64,000 nt of DNA from Armatimonadota bacterium (GTDB taxonomy: Bacteria; Armatimonadota; HRBIN16). The notes below the pieces were generated by a model, which saw only the letters and a list, made by a program, of their open reading frames with translations, did no database searches and had not been told where the DNA came from. Shown in pieces: positions 27,555-36,230 of the stretch; within the stretch, counting starts at the first letter, position 1; each line of letters begins with the position of its first letter. The position numbers and the translations under genes were made by a program. The stretch covers positions 791,398 through 855,397 of the forward strand of contig BPGU01000001.1 in the NCBI GenBank assembly GCA_026003195.1. The letters are read 5' to 3'.

Positions 27555-27590
27555 ACGTCGCTGGCAGGGGGGACATGGTGCTCGCTGTGA

Positions 27591-27611
27591 GGGCAGGCGA
27601 TCCGCCTGCCC
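27591..27611 (-). terminator. Hairpin between the two ferredoxin genes
   Basis: GGGCAGGCG and CGCCTGCCC form a perfect 9-bp stem with a 3-base loop, ten bases after the stop of ferredoxin 2. No U-tract follows, so termination is uncertain. Confidence 0.4.
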
Positions 27612-27620
27612 CAGGTTTTA

Positions 27621-27890
27621 TCAACCCACCTGTCCGCTCGCGTAAGCTTCGCGGTTGATGCGGATGAAATGCTTATACTGGTCAGGAATGTCCGTCTCCG
27701 GGTAAATAGCGTTCACTGGACACTCCGGCTGGCACACTCCACAGTCGATGCATTCATCCGGGTTGATGAACATCATATCATAGGTGGTGCCGTCGGTGTC
27801 GGTAAACTGCCCCTCTTTGATGCAATCTACCGGACAAACCGATATACAGGCACCATCCTTCGTGCAGGCATCCACGATGACGTATGCCAT
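27621..27890 (-). CDS. Ferredoxin, 7Fe/8Fe type, copy 2
   Basis: The 89-residue protein (start at MAYVIVDACTKDG) has motifs CTKDGACISVCPVDCI and CIDCGVCQPECPVNAIY for two iron-sulfur clusters. GGAGGTTCTGCG precedes the ATG. A minus-strand TACAAT at 27952-27947 places the likely start of transcription about 41 bases from the centre of the CRP-like site, the position used by class II activators. Confidence 0.92.
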   Translation of the reverse strand: MAYVIVDACTKDGACISVCPVDCIKEGQFTDTDGTTYDMMFINPDECIDCGVCQPECPVNAIYPETDIPDQYKHFIRINREAYASGQVG

Positions 27891-27974
27891 TGTTCTTCGC
27901 AGAACCTCCTTACGAGAGTTCGGTGGTGTTTCCTCCACCACAAACGATTGTATCGTCTTGGTCGGGAAGATGCC

Positions 27975-27988
27975 GTGATTTAAGTCAC
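27975..27988. promoter_or_regulatory. CRP-like site upstream of ferredoxin 2
   Basis: GTGATTTAAGTCAC has the same half-sites as 27541-27554 and the same flank AGATGCC. It lies 85 bases before the ferredoxin 2 start and just after the feoB stop. Confidence 0.7.
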
Positions 27989-27993
27989 AATCT

Positions 27994-30186
27994 TCAGTGT
28001 ATCCACCGCACGATACCGTTGAGCACCAGCAGCACTGCGAAGGCGATACCCAGAGGCAGTAACGCGCCTATCGACGCCCATTTCGCGCTCTTTGTCTCGC
28101 GCCATATCGTCAGGATGGTGGTGGAACAGGGGTTGTGCAGCAGGGAGAAAAGCATCAGGCAAATCGCCGTCCACGTAGTCCAGCCGTGTTGGTCTACCAG
28201 TAAATGACGTAGCTCGCTTAGGTTTTCCAGCTCGGTCATCATGCCAGTGCCCATGTAGGTCATAATGATAGTGGGCACGACAATTTCGTTGGCAGGTATC
28301 GCAATGATATACGCCAACAGCACCACTCCATCCAGCCCGATAGCTCGCCCCACTGGGTCCAGCCATCTCGCTATCCAGTGGGAAAGGTTCTGTCCTTCTG
28401 CATGGATGTTGCCCAGCAGCCAGATGAGCCCTCCTGCGGGGGCTGCCATCACCACTGCTCGCCACAGCACCGTCAACGTGCGGTCTATCACGGAGGTATA
28501 CAGCACCGCCAGAATGTTGGGCTTGCGGTAGGGAGGCAGCTCGAGCGTGAAGCTGCTGGCTTCGCCTTTCAGGATGGTGCGAGACAGCACGACGGAGACA
28601 AGGAAGGTCATCCACACTCCTACCAGTAACACAACGACCAGCGTGCCTGCTGCCACAGCCGCTGCAAAAGCCGGAGGAAACGACGCTGCCACAAAGAGCA
28701 TGCTCATGGTGATGAGCAGGGGCCACCGCCCATTGCAGGGCATGAAGTTATTGGTCAGGATGGCAATCAGCCTCTCGCGCGGTGAATTGATGATGCGTGT
28801 TGCCACGACGCCCGCCGCATTGCACCCCAAGCCCATTGCCATCGTCAATGCCTGCTTGCCGTGTGCTCCCGCCTTCTGAAAGAACTTGTCCATGTTGAAA
28901 GCCACGCGCGGCAGATAGCCCATATCCTCCAGAATGGTAAAGATAGGAAAGAATATCGCCATCGGCGGTAACATGACCGAAACCACCCACGCCAGACCCC
29001 GGTATACCCCGTGCCATACGAAGCCGGTGAGCCACCACGGCACTCCCAGCGTGGTGAAGAGCGCACTGCCTTTGGCTTCTATCCAGAACAATCCGGCTGC
29101 GATGAACTCCGAAATCACGTTCGCTCCCTGAATAGTGACCCAGAAGACGCCCAATAACAGCAAACCCATCACGGGCAACCCCCACACCCGCGAGGTCAGA
29201 ATCCTGTCCAGCTTTTGATCCCAATCCCAGCGACGTTCGTCCTTGCGGTGCACCACCTTGCGGGCAATAGTTTCCGCCTCCGCGTAGAGGGATTCCACCA
29301 CCCGATCCCGGAAGGAGCCTTCCAGCCGTCTCTGCAGTGCCTCCGTTTGGGCAAGGATGGAAGGCGCATGTTGGCGAGCGTGTTCGATGTCGGCGTCACC
29401 AGCTTCAGGACGAGCCAAACGGAGCAGCTCGCCGCTCTCCAGAGACTGGCGCACGTTGTAGTCGCCGTCCAGCAGACGCATGGCGATCCAGCGCACGTTC
29501 GGCAGGTCAGGATAGACTTCATGGATGACTGGTGTGAGTTCGTCCAGTGCACGTTCTACCTTCTCGTCCGTTTTCACCCGCCGTGGGGAGGTGGTGATGG
29601 TGCCCGTTACCAGTTCCGCGACCGTCTGCATCAGCAGTCCCAGCCCCACGCCTTGTCTTGCAGCGGTAGGCACAACGGGCACGCCCAGTTCCCGTGAGAG
29701 CGCACGGTGGTCCACCTCGATGCCCTTGCGCTCTGCTTCGTCTATCAGATTCAGACACACTACCACCCGGTCGGTAATCTCCAGCACCTGCAGAACGAGG
29801 TTCAGATTGCGCTCCAGAATGGTGGCATCTACGACGACGATCACCGCATCAGGCTTGGCAAACAGCACAAAGTCCCGTGCAACCTCTTCATCCACCGAAG
29901 CGGAAAGCAGGGAGTAGGTTCCCGGCAGGTCTACGATTTTATACCGCTTGCCGTTGAACTCAAAAGCGCCCTCCATGCGCGTCACCGTCTTGCCGGTCCA
30001 GTTGCCGGTATGCTGGCGCAAGCCGGTCAGCGCGTTGAACACAGTGCTTTTACCCGTGTTCGGATTACCCATCAGCGCCAGCACGTAGTCGAACGAGTCC
30101 ACACGCACGCCCATCCGCACCAGATGCTCACGCAAAGCGCACGATTCGCATCCCTGCACGTCCATCGCCCTCCGCATACCCTTCAT
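27994..30186 (-). CDS. feoB: Ferrous iron transporter FeoB
   Basis: The 730-residue protein has an N-terminal G domain: G1 GNPNTGKST, G3 DLPGTYS and G4 NLID. A linker and about eleven membrane segments follow, with two Gate motifs (for example ILEDMGYLPRVAFNMDKFF with GLGCNAAGV, and ANEIVVPTIIMTY). It imports Fe2+. A short N-terminal Cys pair (GCESCAL) precedes the G domain. Its start overlaps the stop of the upstream DtxR-FeoA gene (ATGA) and has AAGGAGGG before it. Confidence 0.95.
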   Translation of the reverse strand: MKGMRRAMDVQGCESCALREHLVRMGVRVDSFDYVLALMGNPNTGKSTVFNALTGLRQHTGNWTGKTVTRMEGAFEFNGKRYKIVDLPGTYSLLSASVDEEVARDFVLFAKPDAVIVVVDATILERNLNLVLQVLEITDRVVVCLNLIDEAERKGIEVDHRALSRELGVPVVPTAARQGVGLGLLMQTVAELVTGTITTSPRRVKTDEKVERALDELTPVIHEVYPDLPNVRWIAMRLLDGDYNVRQSLESGELLRLARPEAGDADIEHARQHAPSILAQTEALQRRLEGSFRDRVVESLYAEAETIARKVVHRKDERRWDWDQKLDRILTSRVWGLPVMGLLLLGVFWVTIQGANVISEFIAAGLFWIEAKGSALFTTLGVPWWLTGFVWHGVYRGLAWVVSVMLPPMAIFFPIFTILEDMGYLPRVAFNMDKFFQKAGAHGKQALTMAMGLGCNAAGVVATRIINSPRERLIAILTNNFMPCNGRWPLLITMSMLFVAASFPPAFAAAVAAGTLVVVLLVGVWMTFLVSVVLSRTILKGEASSFTLELPPYRKPNILAVLYTSVIDRTLTVLWRAVVMAAPAGGLIWLLGNIHAEGQNLSHWIARWLDPVGRAIGLDGVVLLAYIIAIPANEIVVPTIIMTYMGTGMMTELENLSELRHLLVDQHGWTTWTAICLMLFSLLHNPCSTTILTIWRETKSAKWASIGALLPLGIAFAVLLVLNGIVRWIH

Positions 30187-31214
30187 GCCGCTCCCTCCTT
30201 GCGAGACGCCCCACCGTTCCTCTGCACCCAGATCCAGTCTGCCTGTTCGCGTCGCAGGGCTATCAGGCTATCGCGCACCCGATACGCCACCGGGTCACCG
30301 AACGCTGAGCGCATGACCACCTCAATCTGCGTGCCCGGTGTGATGCCCATGTCCAGGAACCGGCGGCGTGTTAAGCCCTGACAAGCATCATCGATGCGCA
30401 ACACGGTTGCCTGCTCGCCGGGCTCCAACGACCCCAACCGCTCTCCTTGCGGGGCACGTATTTCAGGAGCTGCCTCGCGCACGGTGATATTGGCTGCCAC
30501 GACGGGCGCCAGCACGTGTTCGTCGCTATCGCTTTCCAGCACAATGCGCGTCGCCGACCGCTCGATGACCGTGACCATCATGCCCGGGCACAACCCTTCT
30601 GCCACAATCTGAGCATACACATATGGAGGCTCGTCTTCCACGTGCACAATCTGCGCGGGCTTGCCCAGAGGAAACTCCACCAGCGACTGTCCCTCTATCT
30701 CTGGCATCTCACCGCTTGGAGAGGGAATGGGGTCTCCATGCGGGTCGACAACGGGGTGTCCCATGTACGCATCTAGCTGCTCCAGCTGCTGGGGCGTGAG
30801 TGTATGCTCCAGTCGGTGTGCCAGGTCGTGCACCTCATGCGGTGGTACAGAAGTTTCATCAGCGAGATAACGCTCAAAGAGGCGGTGTGCCCGTACGACC
30901 TGAATAGCCAGTCGGTGCCCATCCGGGGTGAGGTTCAAGCCTCCCGCTCCTGCCTGAAGCAGTCCTTGTTCTTCCATGCGTTGCACCAGCATCAGCGCCA
31001 GGCGCGTAGAGACCCCCAGTGACCCCGCCAGAGATTCTATCGATGCTGGTCGCCCTTCATGCTCTCGCTGGTGCAGATGCAACAGCGCATCTTCTATCGC
31101 CTCTCGTGAACGAAGCCAGCGTCGTTGCCTCCATCGTGTGACCACACCCCATTGCGGCGCAAACAGCACCAACAATAATACGAATAGTACCCAAATGTAT
31201 CCGGTATGCAGCAT
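30183..31214 (-). CDS. Membrane-anchored DtxR-type regulator with FeoA domains
   Basis: The 343-residue protein begins with a membrane helix (about 5-22, IWVLFVLLLVLFAP). A DtxR/MntR winged HTH (about 45-95, IESLAGSLGVSTRLALMLVQRMEEQGLL), the metal-binding/dimer helices (LFERYLADETSVPPHEVHDLAHRLEHTLT) and two FeoA/SH3-like domains (about 170-240 and 255-325) follow. DtxR proteins repress iron genes with Fe2+; FeoA domains assist FeoB. Here both jobs seem fused and tied to the membrane, co-transcribed with feoB. Start 31214 has AAGGTG at good distance. Confidence 0.8.
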   Translation of the reverse strand: MLHTGYIWVLFVLLLVLFAPQWGVVTRWRQRRWLRSREAIEDALLHLHQREHEGRPASIESLAGSLGVSTRLALMLVQRMEEQGLLQAGAGGLNLTPDGHRLAIQVVRAHRLFERYLADETSVPPHEVHDLAHRLEHTLTPQQLEQLDAYMGHPVVDPHGDPIPSPSGEMPEIEGQSLVEFPLGKPAQIVHVEDEPPYVYAQIVAEGLCPGMMVTVIERSATRIVLESDSDEHVLAPVVAANITVREAAPEIRAPQGERLGSLEPGEQATVLRIDDACQGLTRRRFLDMGITPGTQIEVVMRSAFGDPVAYRVRDSLIALRREQADWIWVQRNGGASRKEGAA

Positions 31215-31228
31215 GTTCATCACCTTTT

Positions 31229-31277
31229 TGAGAATCATTCCCAATAAGATTGTACCCGCAGGCACGTCACTTCTCAA
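31229..31277 (-). promoter_or_regulatory. feo promoter with Fur-like box
   Basis: On the minus strand TTGAGA (31277-31272) and TACAAT (31254-31249) are 17 bases apart. TGAGAATCATTCCCA (31229-31243), a 7-1-7 inverted repeat with one mismatch and a good Fur-box likeness, covers the expected transcription start. Confidence 0.7.
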
Positions 31278-31428
31278 CGTAAATCTCATTTCCGAATATC
31301 CCCCTGCGCCTCCTGCCTCATGACTATCGTCATGCCGCGTCTGGTCGCGACAGGAGACAGCACACTGCGACACGTATTCTACAGCGGGTTGCTATCGAAC
31401 GGACAGAGGAAAAGGAGGAGGGTTATCC

Positions 31429-34056
31429 ATGCCATTACTTCATAGCACCATCCAGCACACTTCGGGTATTCCGCTTGGTGGAATCGGCACCGGTTCAGTG
31501 GAAATACGCCCAGATGGTCTGTTCCACGAGTGGCAGATATTCAACATGGGAGCGTGGTCTCCCCACTCTCCGGGCGGAGTGCGTACCGAAGAGATAGTTC
31601 ACCCCGAGGACCTGGTTTTTGTGTTGCGCGTTGCGACTTCAGAGGGCAATGTGCAGATACGCTACCTCGCTCTGCGAGAGAGCCTGCACGACCTCTATTC
31701 GACAGGATGGGCGCGATCGGTGCAGGGCATCCAGTTCGAAGGTTCCTTCCCGCTGGCACGCTTGCAGTATCTGGACGCCTCGCTCCCCGTGCAGGTCATC
31801 GCGGAGGTTTTCTCGCCGTTTATTCCTCTGGACAGCCGTGCCTCGGGGACACCGGGTTTCTATGTACGCTTTCTGGTACAAAACCTCTCGGCAGAGCCGG
31901 TAACGGTTTCTCTCGCAGGCGTGATACGTAACATGGTTGGCATCGGACAAAAAGACAGGCAACCGCACAACCTGCTCCAGCCAGTGAGCGTGGGTACTGC
32001 GGTGCATCTGACAGCGACCTCCCTGCAGCCAGAACACCCTTCCAGCGGCGATATGACATTCGCCGCGTGTGGGGGGAAAATCAGCTACATTACCGGTGCG
32101 TATCGGGAGGAGTATCGCTCCCTGATGTTCTGGCAGAACCGCTTCGGTTTGAAGCCGGTGTCCATCTTGCGCCTTTTCCGTGAAGAGGGTGAACTGCCGA
32201 ATCTCGCTCCAGAGACAGCTCCCACCCTGCCCGAAGACCTTCAGCTATCCCAGTTGTCATCGTCAGAGCATGATGCCCTCTTACAGAATCTACTTCAGCA
32301 CCCACTTGTACACGGCAAGTATCGCAGTCTGAGCATCGTGGACCCGCAGCTGGTACACTCGGCGGAGTTTCTGGAGGAGATCGCGCTGCATCTGCGAGAA
32401 CTACGCGAACGACAGGTAGAGTGGGGCTACGCTGCACTCTGTTCCACGCAGCAGATTGAGCCGGAGAGTGAAGGCGAAGCACTGTTCACCGTGAGCTGGT
32501 TCTTCCCGAACCACATCAGCCCTACCGGTGCAAACATCGGTCACCAGTACGCCTGCTGGTGCAGCAACTCGCTGCAGGTGGCAGAGTACCTGCTGAGCAA
32601 CGCAGGCACCCTGCGCGAACGCACGCTGGATTTTGTGGATGTTCTTTACGATTCCACCCTTCCGGCGGAAGCCGCCGATGCTATCAGCGGGCAGCTTTCC
32701 ACCCTGACCAAATGCGCCTGGTGGACGCGCGACGGGCATTTCGGAGTGTGGGAAGGACTGGGCTGCTGCGGCTTCCATACCACCGATATCACCTATCAAG
32801 GCTCCTTCCCCATCATCGCCCTTTTCCCCGAGCTGCAGAAGGTGCAAATGGAACACGGCGCGAAGTTCCAGCGTGCGGATGGACGTGTGCACCATTTCTT
32901 TACCCCCGACTTCAGCGCGGTGGACAACGGCTTCGACCGCGTAGATATGAACCCGCAGTTTGTGATGCTGGCGGCGCGCGATTATTTATGGACAGGGGAT
33001 AAAGGCTATCTCGAACGTCTGTATCCTCATATCGTGCGCGCAATGGACAACACTCTTCTGCTGGATGCGGACGGCGATGCGTTGCCGGACCACGACACCC
33101 GCCGCAATACGTATGACGTGTGGGACTTTCAGGGTAGTCCGTCGTATATCTGCAGCCTGTGGCTGGGTGCGCTCAAGATTGCGGTGCGTCTGGCGCAGGA
33201 GGTAAACGATATGGAGCGTGCTGCAAAATGGCAAGAGCTTTACGAAAGAGGCGTCACGAGCTTCGTGCAGAAGCTGTGGAACGGTGAGTACTTCGTGCTC
33301 TGGCGCGATGGAGACCTGGTAGATGAGTGTTGCATGAGCGACCAGATAAGCGCGGACTGGTTCTTTGCGGTAGCCGGCTGGGAACCCGTCCTCCCAGAGG
33401 AGTATATCGACCGCGCGCTGGACGCCGTCATGCGCTATAATTTTCGCCCGGGTGAGGGGCTGCGCAACGCCTCATATCCGCCCGGTAAACCACACCGGCT
33501 CGCCGCGTCGAGCAACCTGCAGGCGGATGCTCTGTGGACAGGTATAGAATACACTGTAGCGGCACTGCTGCTGGCACGAGGCAGGGTTGCAGAAGGCATG
33601 GCGATTGTGCGCGACATTCATGACCGGCATCTGCGGGCAGGCAGGTTCTGGAACCACGTGGAGTGCGGCAACCACTACTACCGCGCGATGTCTGCCTGGA
33701 CTCTGCTCAACGCGCTGACGGGTTTCGGTTGGGATGCCCCAAAAGGCACCTTGACCTTCTCTCCGCCCATCCGCGCTACCGAGAGCCGGTATCCCTTCTT
33801 CACCCCAACCGCATGGGGTATCTACTCCGAGAGCACAGGCGTTGCAGGCACACGTGTCAGTATCACGCTGGCAGAGGGCGCGATGCGTCTGTGCTCATTG
33901 AGGCTCCCGCGCTGGCAGGGGACACACATGGTCTCCGTGACAATAGACAACCAGCCGTTGAGTGCGGAGGTGCTACCGGATGGGCAGGGTATCCAGCTGC
34001 GCTTTGCCGTGCCTGTGAGCCTGACCAGGGGACGCGAAATAGCGATAGAAGGGTAG
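31429..34056 (+). CDS. GH116 family glycosidase (GBA2-like beta-glucosidase)
   Basis: The 875-residue protein has the GH116 N-terminal beta-domain start SGIPLGGIGTGSVEIRPDG and a C-terminal (alpha/alpha)6 barrel with DPHG-type segments (DADGDALPDHDTRRNTYDVWDFQG, VDECCMSDQISADWFF, NASYPPGKPH). Family members hydrolyse beta-glucosides or beta-xylosides. No signal peptide is present, so the action is cytoplasmic. GGAGGAGGGTT precedes the ATG. Its stop lies 18 bases before the element 2 attachment repeat; transcription may now run into the element. Confidence 0.9.
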   Translation: MPLLHSTIQHTSGIPLGGIGTGSVEIRPDGLFHEWQIFNMGAWSPHSPGGVRTEEIVHPEDLVFVLRVATSEGNVQIRYLALRESLHDLYSTGWARSVQGIQFEGSFPLARLQYLDASLPVQVIAEVFSPFIPLDSRASGTPGFYVRFLVQNLSAEPVTVSLAGVIRNMVGIGQKDRQPHNLLQPVSVGTAVHLTATSLQPEHPSSGDMTFAACGGKISYITGAYREEYRSLMFWQNRFGLKPVSILRLFREEGELPNLAPETAPTLPEDLQLSQLSSSEHDALLQNLLQHPLVHGKYRSLSIVDPQLVHSAEFLEEIALHLRELRERQVEWGYAALCSTQQIEPESEGEALFTVSWFFPNHISPTGANIGHQYACWCSNSLQVAEYLLSNAGTLRERTLDFVDVLYDSTLPAEAADAISGQLSTLTKCAWWTRDGHFGVWEGLGCCGFHTTDITYQGSFPIIALFPELQKVQMEHGAKFQRADGRVHHFFTPDFSAVDNGFDRVDMNPQFVMLAARDYLWTGDKGYLERLYPHIVRAMDNTLLLDADGDALPDHDTRRNTYDVWDFQGSPSYICSLWLGALKIAVRLAQEVNDMERAAKWQELYERGVTSFVQKLWNGEYFVLWRDGDLVDECCMSDQISADWFFAVAGWEPVLPEEYIDRALDAVMRYNFRPGEGLRNASYPPGKPHRLAASSNLQADALWTGIEYTVAALLLARGRVAEGMAIVRDIHDRHLRAGRFWNHVECGNHYYRAMSAWTLLNALTGFGWDAPKGTLTFSPPIRATESRYPFFTPTAWGIYSESTGVAGTRVSITLAEGAMRLCSLRLPRWQGTHMVSVTIDNQPLSAEVLPDGQGIQLRFAVPVSLTRGREIAIEG

Positions 34057-34074
34057 TTCAGACGTGCAACATGA

Positions 34075-34141
34075 TTGGGTGCGGGGGAGGGATTTGAACC
34101 CTCGACCTCCGGGTTATGAGCCCGGCGAGCTGACCGCTGCT
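34075..34141. repeat. Left attachment repeat (tRNA-fMet 3' fragment)
   Basis: These 67 bases are identical to 40671-40737 and hold the tRNA-fMet 3' part from the D-arm to the CCA end, on the minus strand. The acceptor 5' strand is absent, so this is a fragment, not a gene. Confidence 0.95.
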
Positions 34142-34146
34142 TCAAA

Positions 34147-34195
34147 ACACAATATGTTGTGTACTTGCTGAACGTGAACCACTACATGTTGTGTT
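34147..34195. repeat. Putative integrase arm sites, left end
   Basis: ACACAATATGTTGTGT (34147-34162) is a near-palindrome, and CACTACATGTTGTGT (34180-34194) recurs inverted with one change at 40611-40625 next to the integrase gene. A shorter CACACAACAT lies at 40652-40661. Repeated short motifs on both sides of the core are what arm-binding recombinases use. Confidence 0.55.
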
Positions 34196-34395
34196 CCACA
34201 GACTGACAATTTTCAGGAATCCGGCGGTCTCAACAGGGGGCTTGACAGCGGGAACTGTTTGCGGTAAGATTCAACCGCGTTCAGCACCGCCCCTGCTGGA
34301 CGCCACGACGGCGGTAGTTCCGGCTACGCGCCGTCATTTTTCATCATAGCATCCTCTGCAAAGTGTGTCAAGCGGATTAGCTTGGATTGCAAAAA

Positions 34396-34569
34396 TTGCA
34401 TCAGGTCACAAATTTTTGTAACCTGATGCAACAATTGCGAGACAATCCGATTGGCTTAGATTGCAAAGATTGCGTCAGGTCGCAAATTTTTGCGACCTCA
34501 TGCAACAATTGCAAGACAATTGGATTGCAAAAATTGCATCAGGTCGGAAATTTTTCCGACCTGATGCAA
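34396..34569. repeat. Three tandem 36-nt hairpins with compensatory changes
   Basis: Inverted repeats at 34396-34431, 34470-34505 and 34534-34569 share the frame TTGC-A/G-TCAGGT ... ACCT-G/C-ATGCAA around AAATTTTT. The bases next to the loop arm change in pairs: AC/GT, GC/GC and GG/CC. Linkers GACAATxxGATTG are also shared. Periods are 74 and 64 bases. They lie at the element end opposite the integrase. Origin, packaging site or structured RNA are the candidates. The rest of 34196-34609 shows no gene. Confidence 0.85.
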
Positions 34570-34609
34570 CAATCGCAAGACAGCATCGGTGCGGATGGCA
34601 AGCAGTTTT

Positions 34610-35362
34610 TTATTCCTCAAGGGGTTCCAGTTTCAAGGCGCGAAGGCGGGTGTCCCACACAACGTGCCGGTGCAGCGATGACAGCACCTGACGCAACGGC
34701 ACGCAAACGAACTCCACGCCGTAAATGACACGCTTCTCCGTCGGCAACTCCGGAACCCAGCCGACCTGCTTCGCTAACTGCGCTCGGGGAAGCCACAGGT
34801 CGCCTCCGTCCTGCCTCGCCACCAGACGCTTCTGCCCAACGTCCACGAAGCAGTAGGCTGGCGGTTCTTCGTGTTCACACTCCGGCAACGGTGCGCTGGC
34901 GAGGGCTGCCCTCAATCGGTCGCCCCACCCCACAAGGTCGTTCGTGTCGGGTTCCAATTCGCCGTGCGTCTGCACGTCGCGAACATCCAGCTGGTAACGC
35001 GAACACAACAGCCGACACAGCGACACCAGAGTGTGCCACTGCCGTTCGTTGGGCAGTGTGCCCACCACCAGCACGCCTGCGCTGCCGATGTTGAATCTCC
35101 TTGTGTGCCTCGCGTAGCCCTGTCCTCGTTGCGGTGAGGCGTTGTCAGCCAACGAGAACAGCCCACGCGCTACTGCGCCACCCTTCGCGATGAGAAAATG
35201 GTAGCAAACCCGAAGGTCATCGAGGGGTTCGCAAACGGGCGCGCTGTGCACCACCACGCGACGGAGGGCGCACGGGGGGAACCAGTCCGGCGGTAAAAAA
35301 AGTCCCTCCACCCGGTGGGTCTCGACCTCGCCACCGGTGGAGGGATTGGACGAACAACCCAC
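34610..35362 (-). CDS. Amidase_2/T7-lysozyme-like endolysin (element 2)
   Basis: The 250-residue protein resembles T7 lysozyme: VVVHSAPV (His39), VCYHFLIAKGGAV, ARHTRRFNIGSAGVLVVG and THGELEPDTND (His133, Asp142) in the order and spacing of the zinc amidase fold, with Asp in place of the third Cys ligand. A C-terminal domain (about 165-250) is unknown. It would cut peptidoglycan and lyse the cell. The GTG start two bases after the TerS-like stop is conserved in element 1; the opening codons span a hairpin, so a later start is possible. Confidence 0.75.
   Translation of the reverse strand: MGCSSNPSTGGEVETHRVEGLFLPPDWFPPCALRRVVVHSAPVCEPLDDLRVCYHFLIAKGGAVARGLFSLADNASPQRGQGYARHTRRFNIGSAGVLVVGTLPNERQWHTLVSLCRLLCSRYQLDVRDVQTHGELEPDTNDLVGWGDRLRAALASAPLPECEHEEPPAYCFVDVGQKRLVARQDGGDLWLPRAQLAKQVGWVPELPTEKRVIYGVEFVCVPLRQVLSSLHRHVVWDTRLRALKLEPLEE
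35295..35345 (-). terminator. Conserved hairpin plus U-tract after TerS-like gene (element 2)
   Basis: Minus-strand arms CCCTCCACC and GGTGGAGGG, extended by GGTGG/CCACC, enclose a GGTCGAG loop and are followed by CTTTTTTTA. It stands 19 bases after the TerS-like stop, within the first codons of the amidase frame. It is the structural equal of the hairpin at 594-641. Confidence 0.65.
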
Positions 35363-35363
35363 G

Positions 35364-35732
35364 CTACGGCAGCTGGCTTTGAACACGTTTGAGTGCTGAT
35401 TCCAGCGCATCCAGCATCTCCCGACTGGCGTCGTGTTCCACGCGAACGTTGTCGCGGAACTTCTCCGGACGCCGTGCCTTCAGCAGGAACATCAGCAACG
35501 TGTCGCTGCCGGCAAGCGCACGGCGCACGGCTTCGTCCTCCAGCGCGTCTGTGCCCTGTTCCCAAGCGTCCTGCCACTGCTGGGCGAAGGTCTGGCTGCG
35601 TGACCGACACCGGTAAGCGTGTTGTCGGGAAATGCCTGCCAACCGGCTGGCTTGCGAAACGCTGCAACCACGCGCGAGGGCTGCAAGAAACTTCTCACGC
35701 CACATCTTTTTTATGGGTGTCACCTTTGTCAC
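35364..35732 (-). CDS. Terminase small subunit-like HTH protein (element 2)
   Basis: The 122-residue protein parallels 658-1029: HTH SVSQASRLAGISRQHAYRCR at about 22-44, then DALEDEAVRRALAGSDTLLMFLLKARRPEKFRDNV. The C-terminal 25 residues diverge between the elements, which could mean different partners. It follows the coiled-coil gene after three bases. TerS proteins of satellites redirect packaging of a helper phage; here that is inferred from context only. Confidence 0.6.
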   Translation of the reverse strand: MTKVTPIKKMWREKFLAALARGCSVSQASRLAGISRQHAYRCRSRSQTFAQQWQDAWEQGTDALEDEAVRRALAGSDTLLMFLLKARRPEKFRDNVRVEHDASREMLDALESALKRVQSQLP

Positions 35733-35735
35733 CTG

Positions 35736-36230
35736 TCACCTCTCAGCCATGCGCTGAAACGGCTCCGGCGGTGGAGGCACCTCGCAGGGTGGCAGTTTGG
35801 CTAGCCACGCTTCGGCGTCGGTTGGCGTCGTCACACGGTCAGCAGCCAGCGTGGTCAGCTGGCGGGCTGTTCGTTCGTAACCACGCAAGGCAGCCAATTG
35901 GTACTCGTGACCGCGCCTGCGCCTCACGAGTTCGTCCACACGCTGCCGAATCTGTTCCAACTCGTGAAGCAACGGTTGCAACTTAGCGTCTAATTCGGCG
36001 ATGCGCTGTTCTTCGTTGTTCGCCAACTGCGCGTACCATTGCGCTGCTGCCTCCGCTGCCTGCAGGACGGCACGATGCACCTGGGCAGGCAACGAGTGCT
36101 TTCGTGTGATTGTTGCAAGCACGGTCGCCTCGTTACCGCTGCTAAGCATCTGCTGTTCGTTCTCAAGTAATTCACGCCACGAGGCAATGAGTGCCGACGC
36201 GCGTTCTAGCGCTTGCTGGTAGTCGGTCAT
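35736..36230 (-). CDS. Coiled-coil protein of unknown function (element 2)
   Basis: The 164-residue homologue of 1026-1517 keeps the middle EEQRIAELDAKLQPLLHELEQIRQRVDELVRRRRGHEYQL and the tail TPTDAEAWLAKLPPCEVPPPPEPFQRM. Heptads suggest a long coiled coil. Start overlaps the preceding gene by four bases (ATGA). Confidence 0.6.
   Translation of the reverse strand: MTDYQQALERASALIASWRELLENEQQMLSSGNEATVLATITRKHSLPAQVHRAVLQAAEAAAQWYAQLANNEEQRIAELDAKLQPLLHELEQIRQRVDELVRRRRGHEYQLAALRGYERTARQLTTLAADRVTTPTDAEAWLAKLPPCEVPPPPEPFQRMAER

Noticed and set aside
34396-34569. CRISPR array
   Set aside because: Only three units, each a large palindrome with conserved rather than unique linkers, and no cas genes.
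35410-35410. ATG start for the element 2 amidase inside the TerS-like gene
   Set aside because: It is not kept in element 1, while a GTG right after the TerS stop is present in both.
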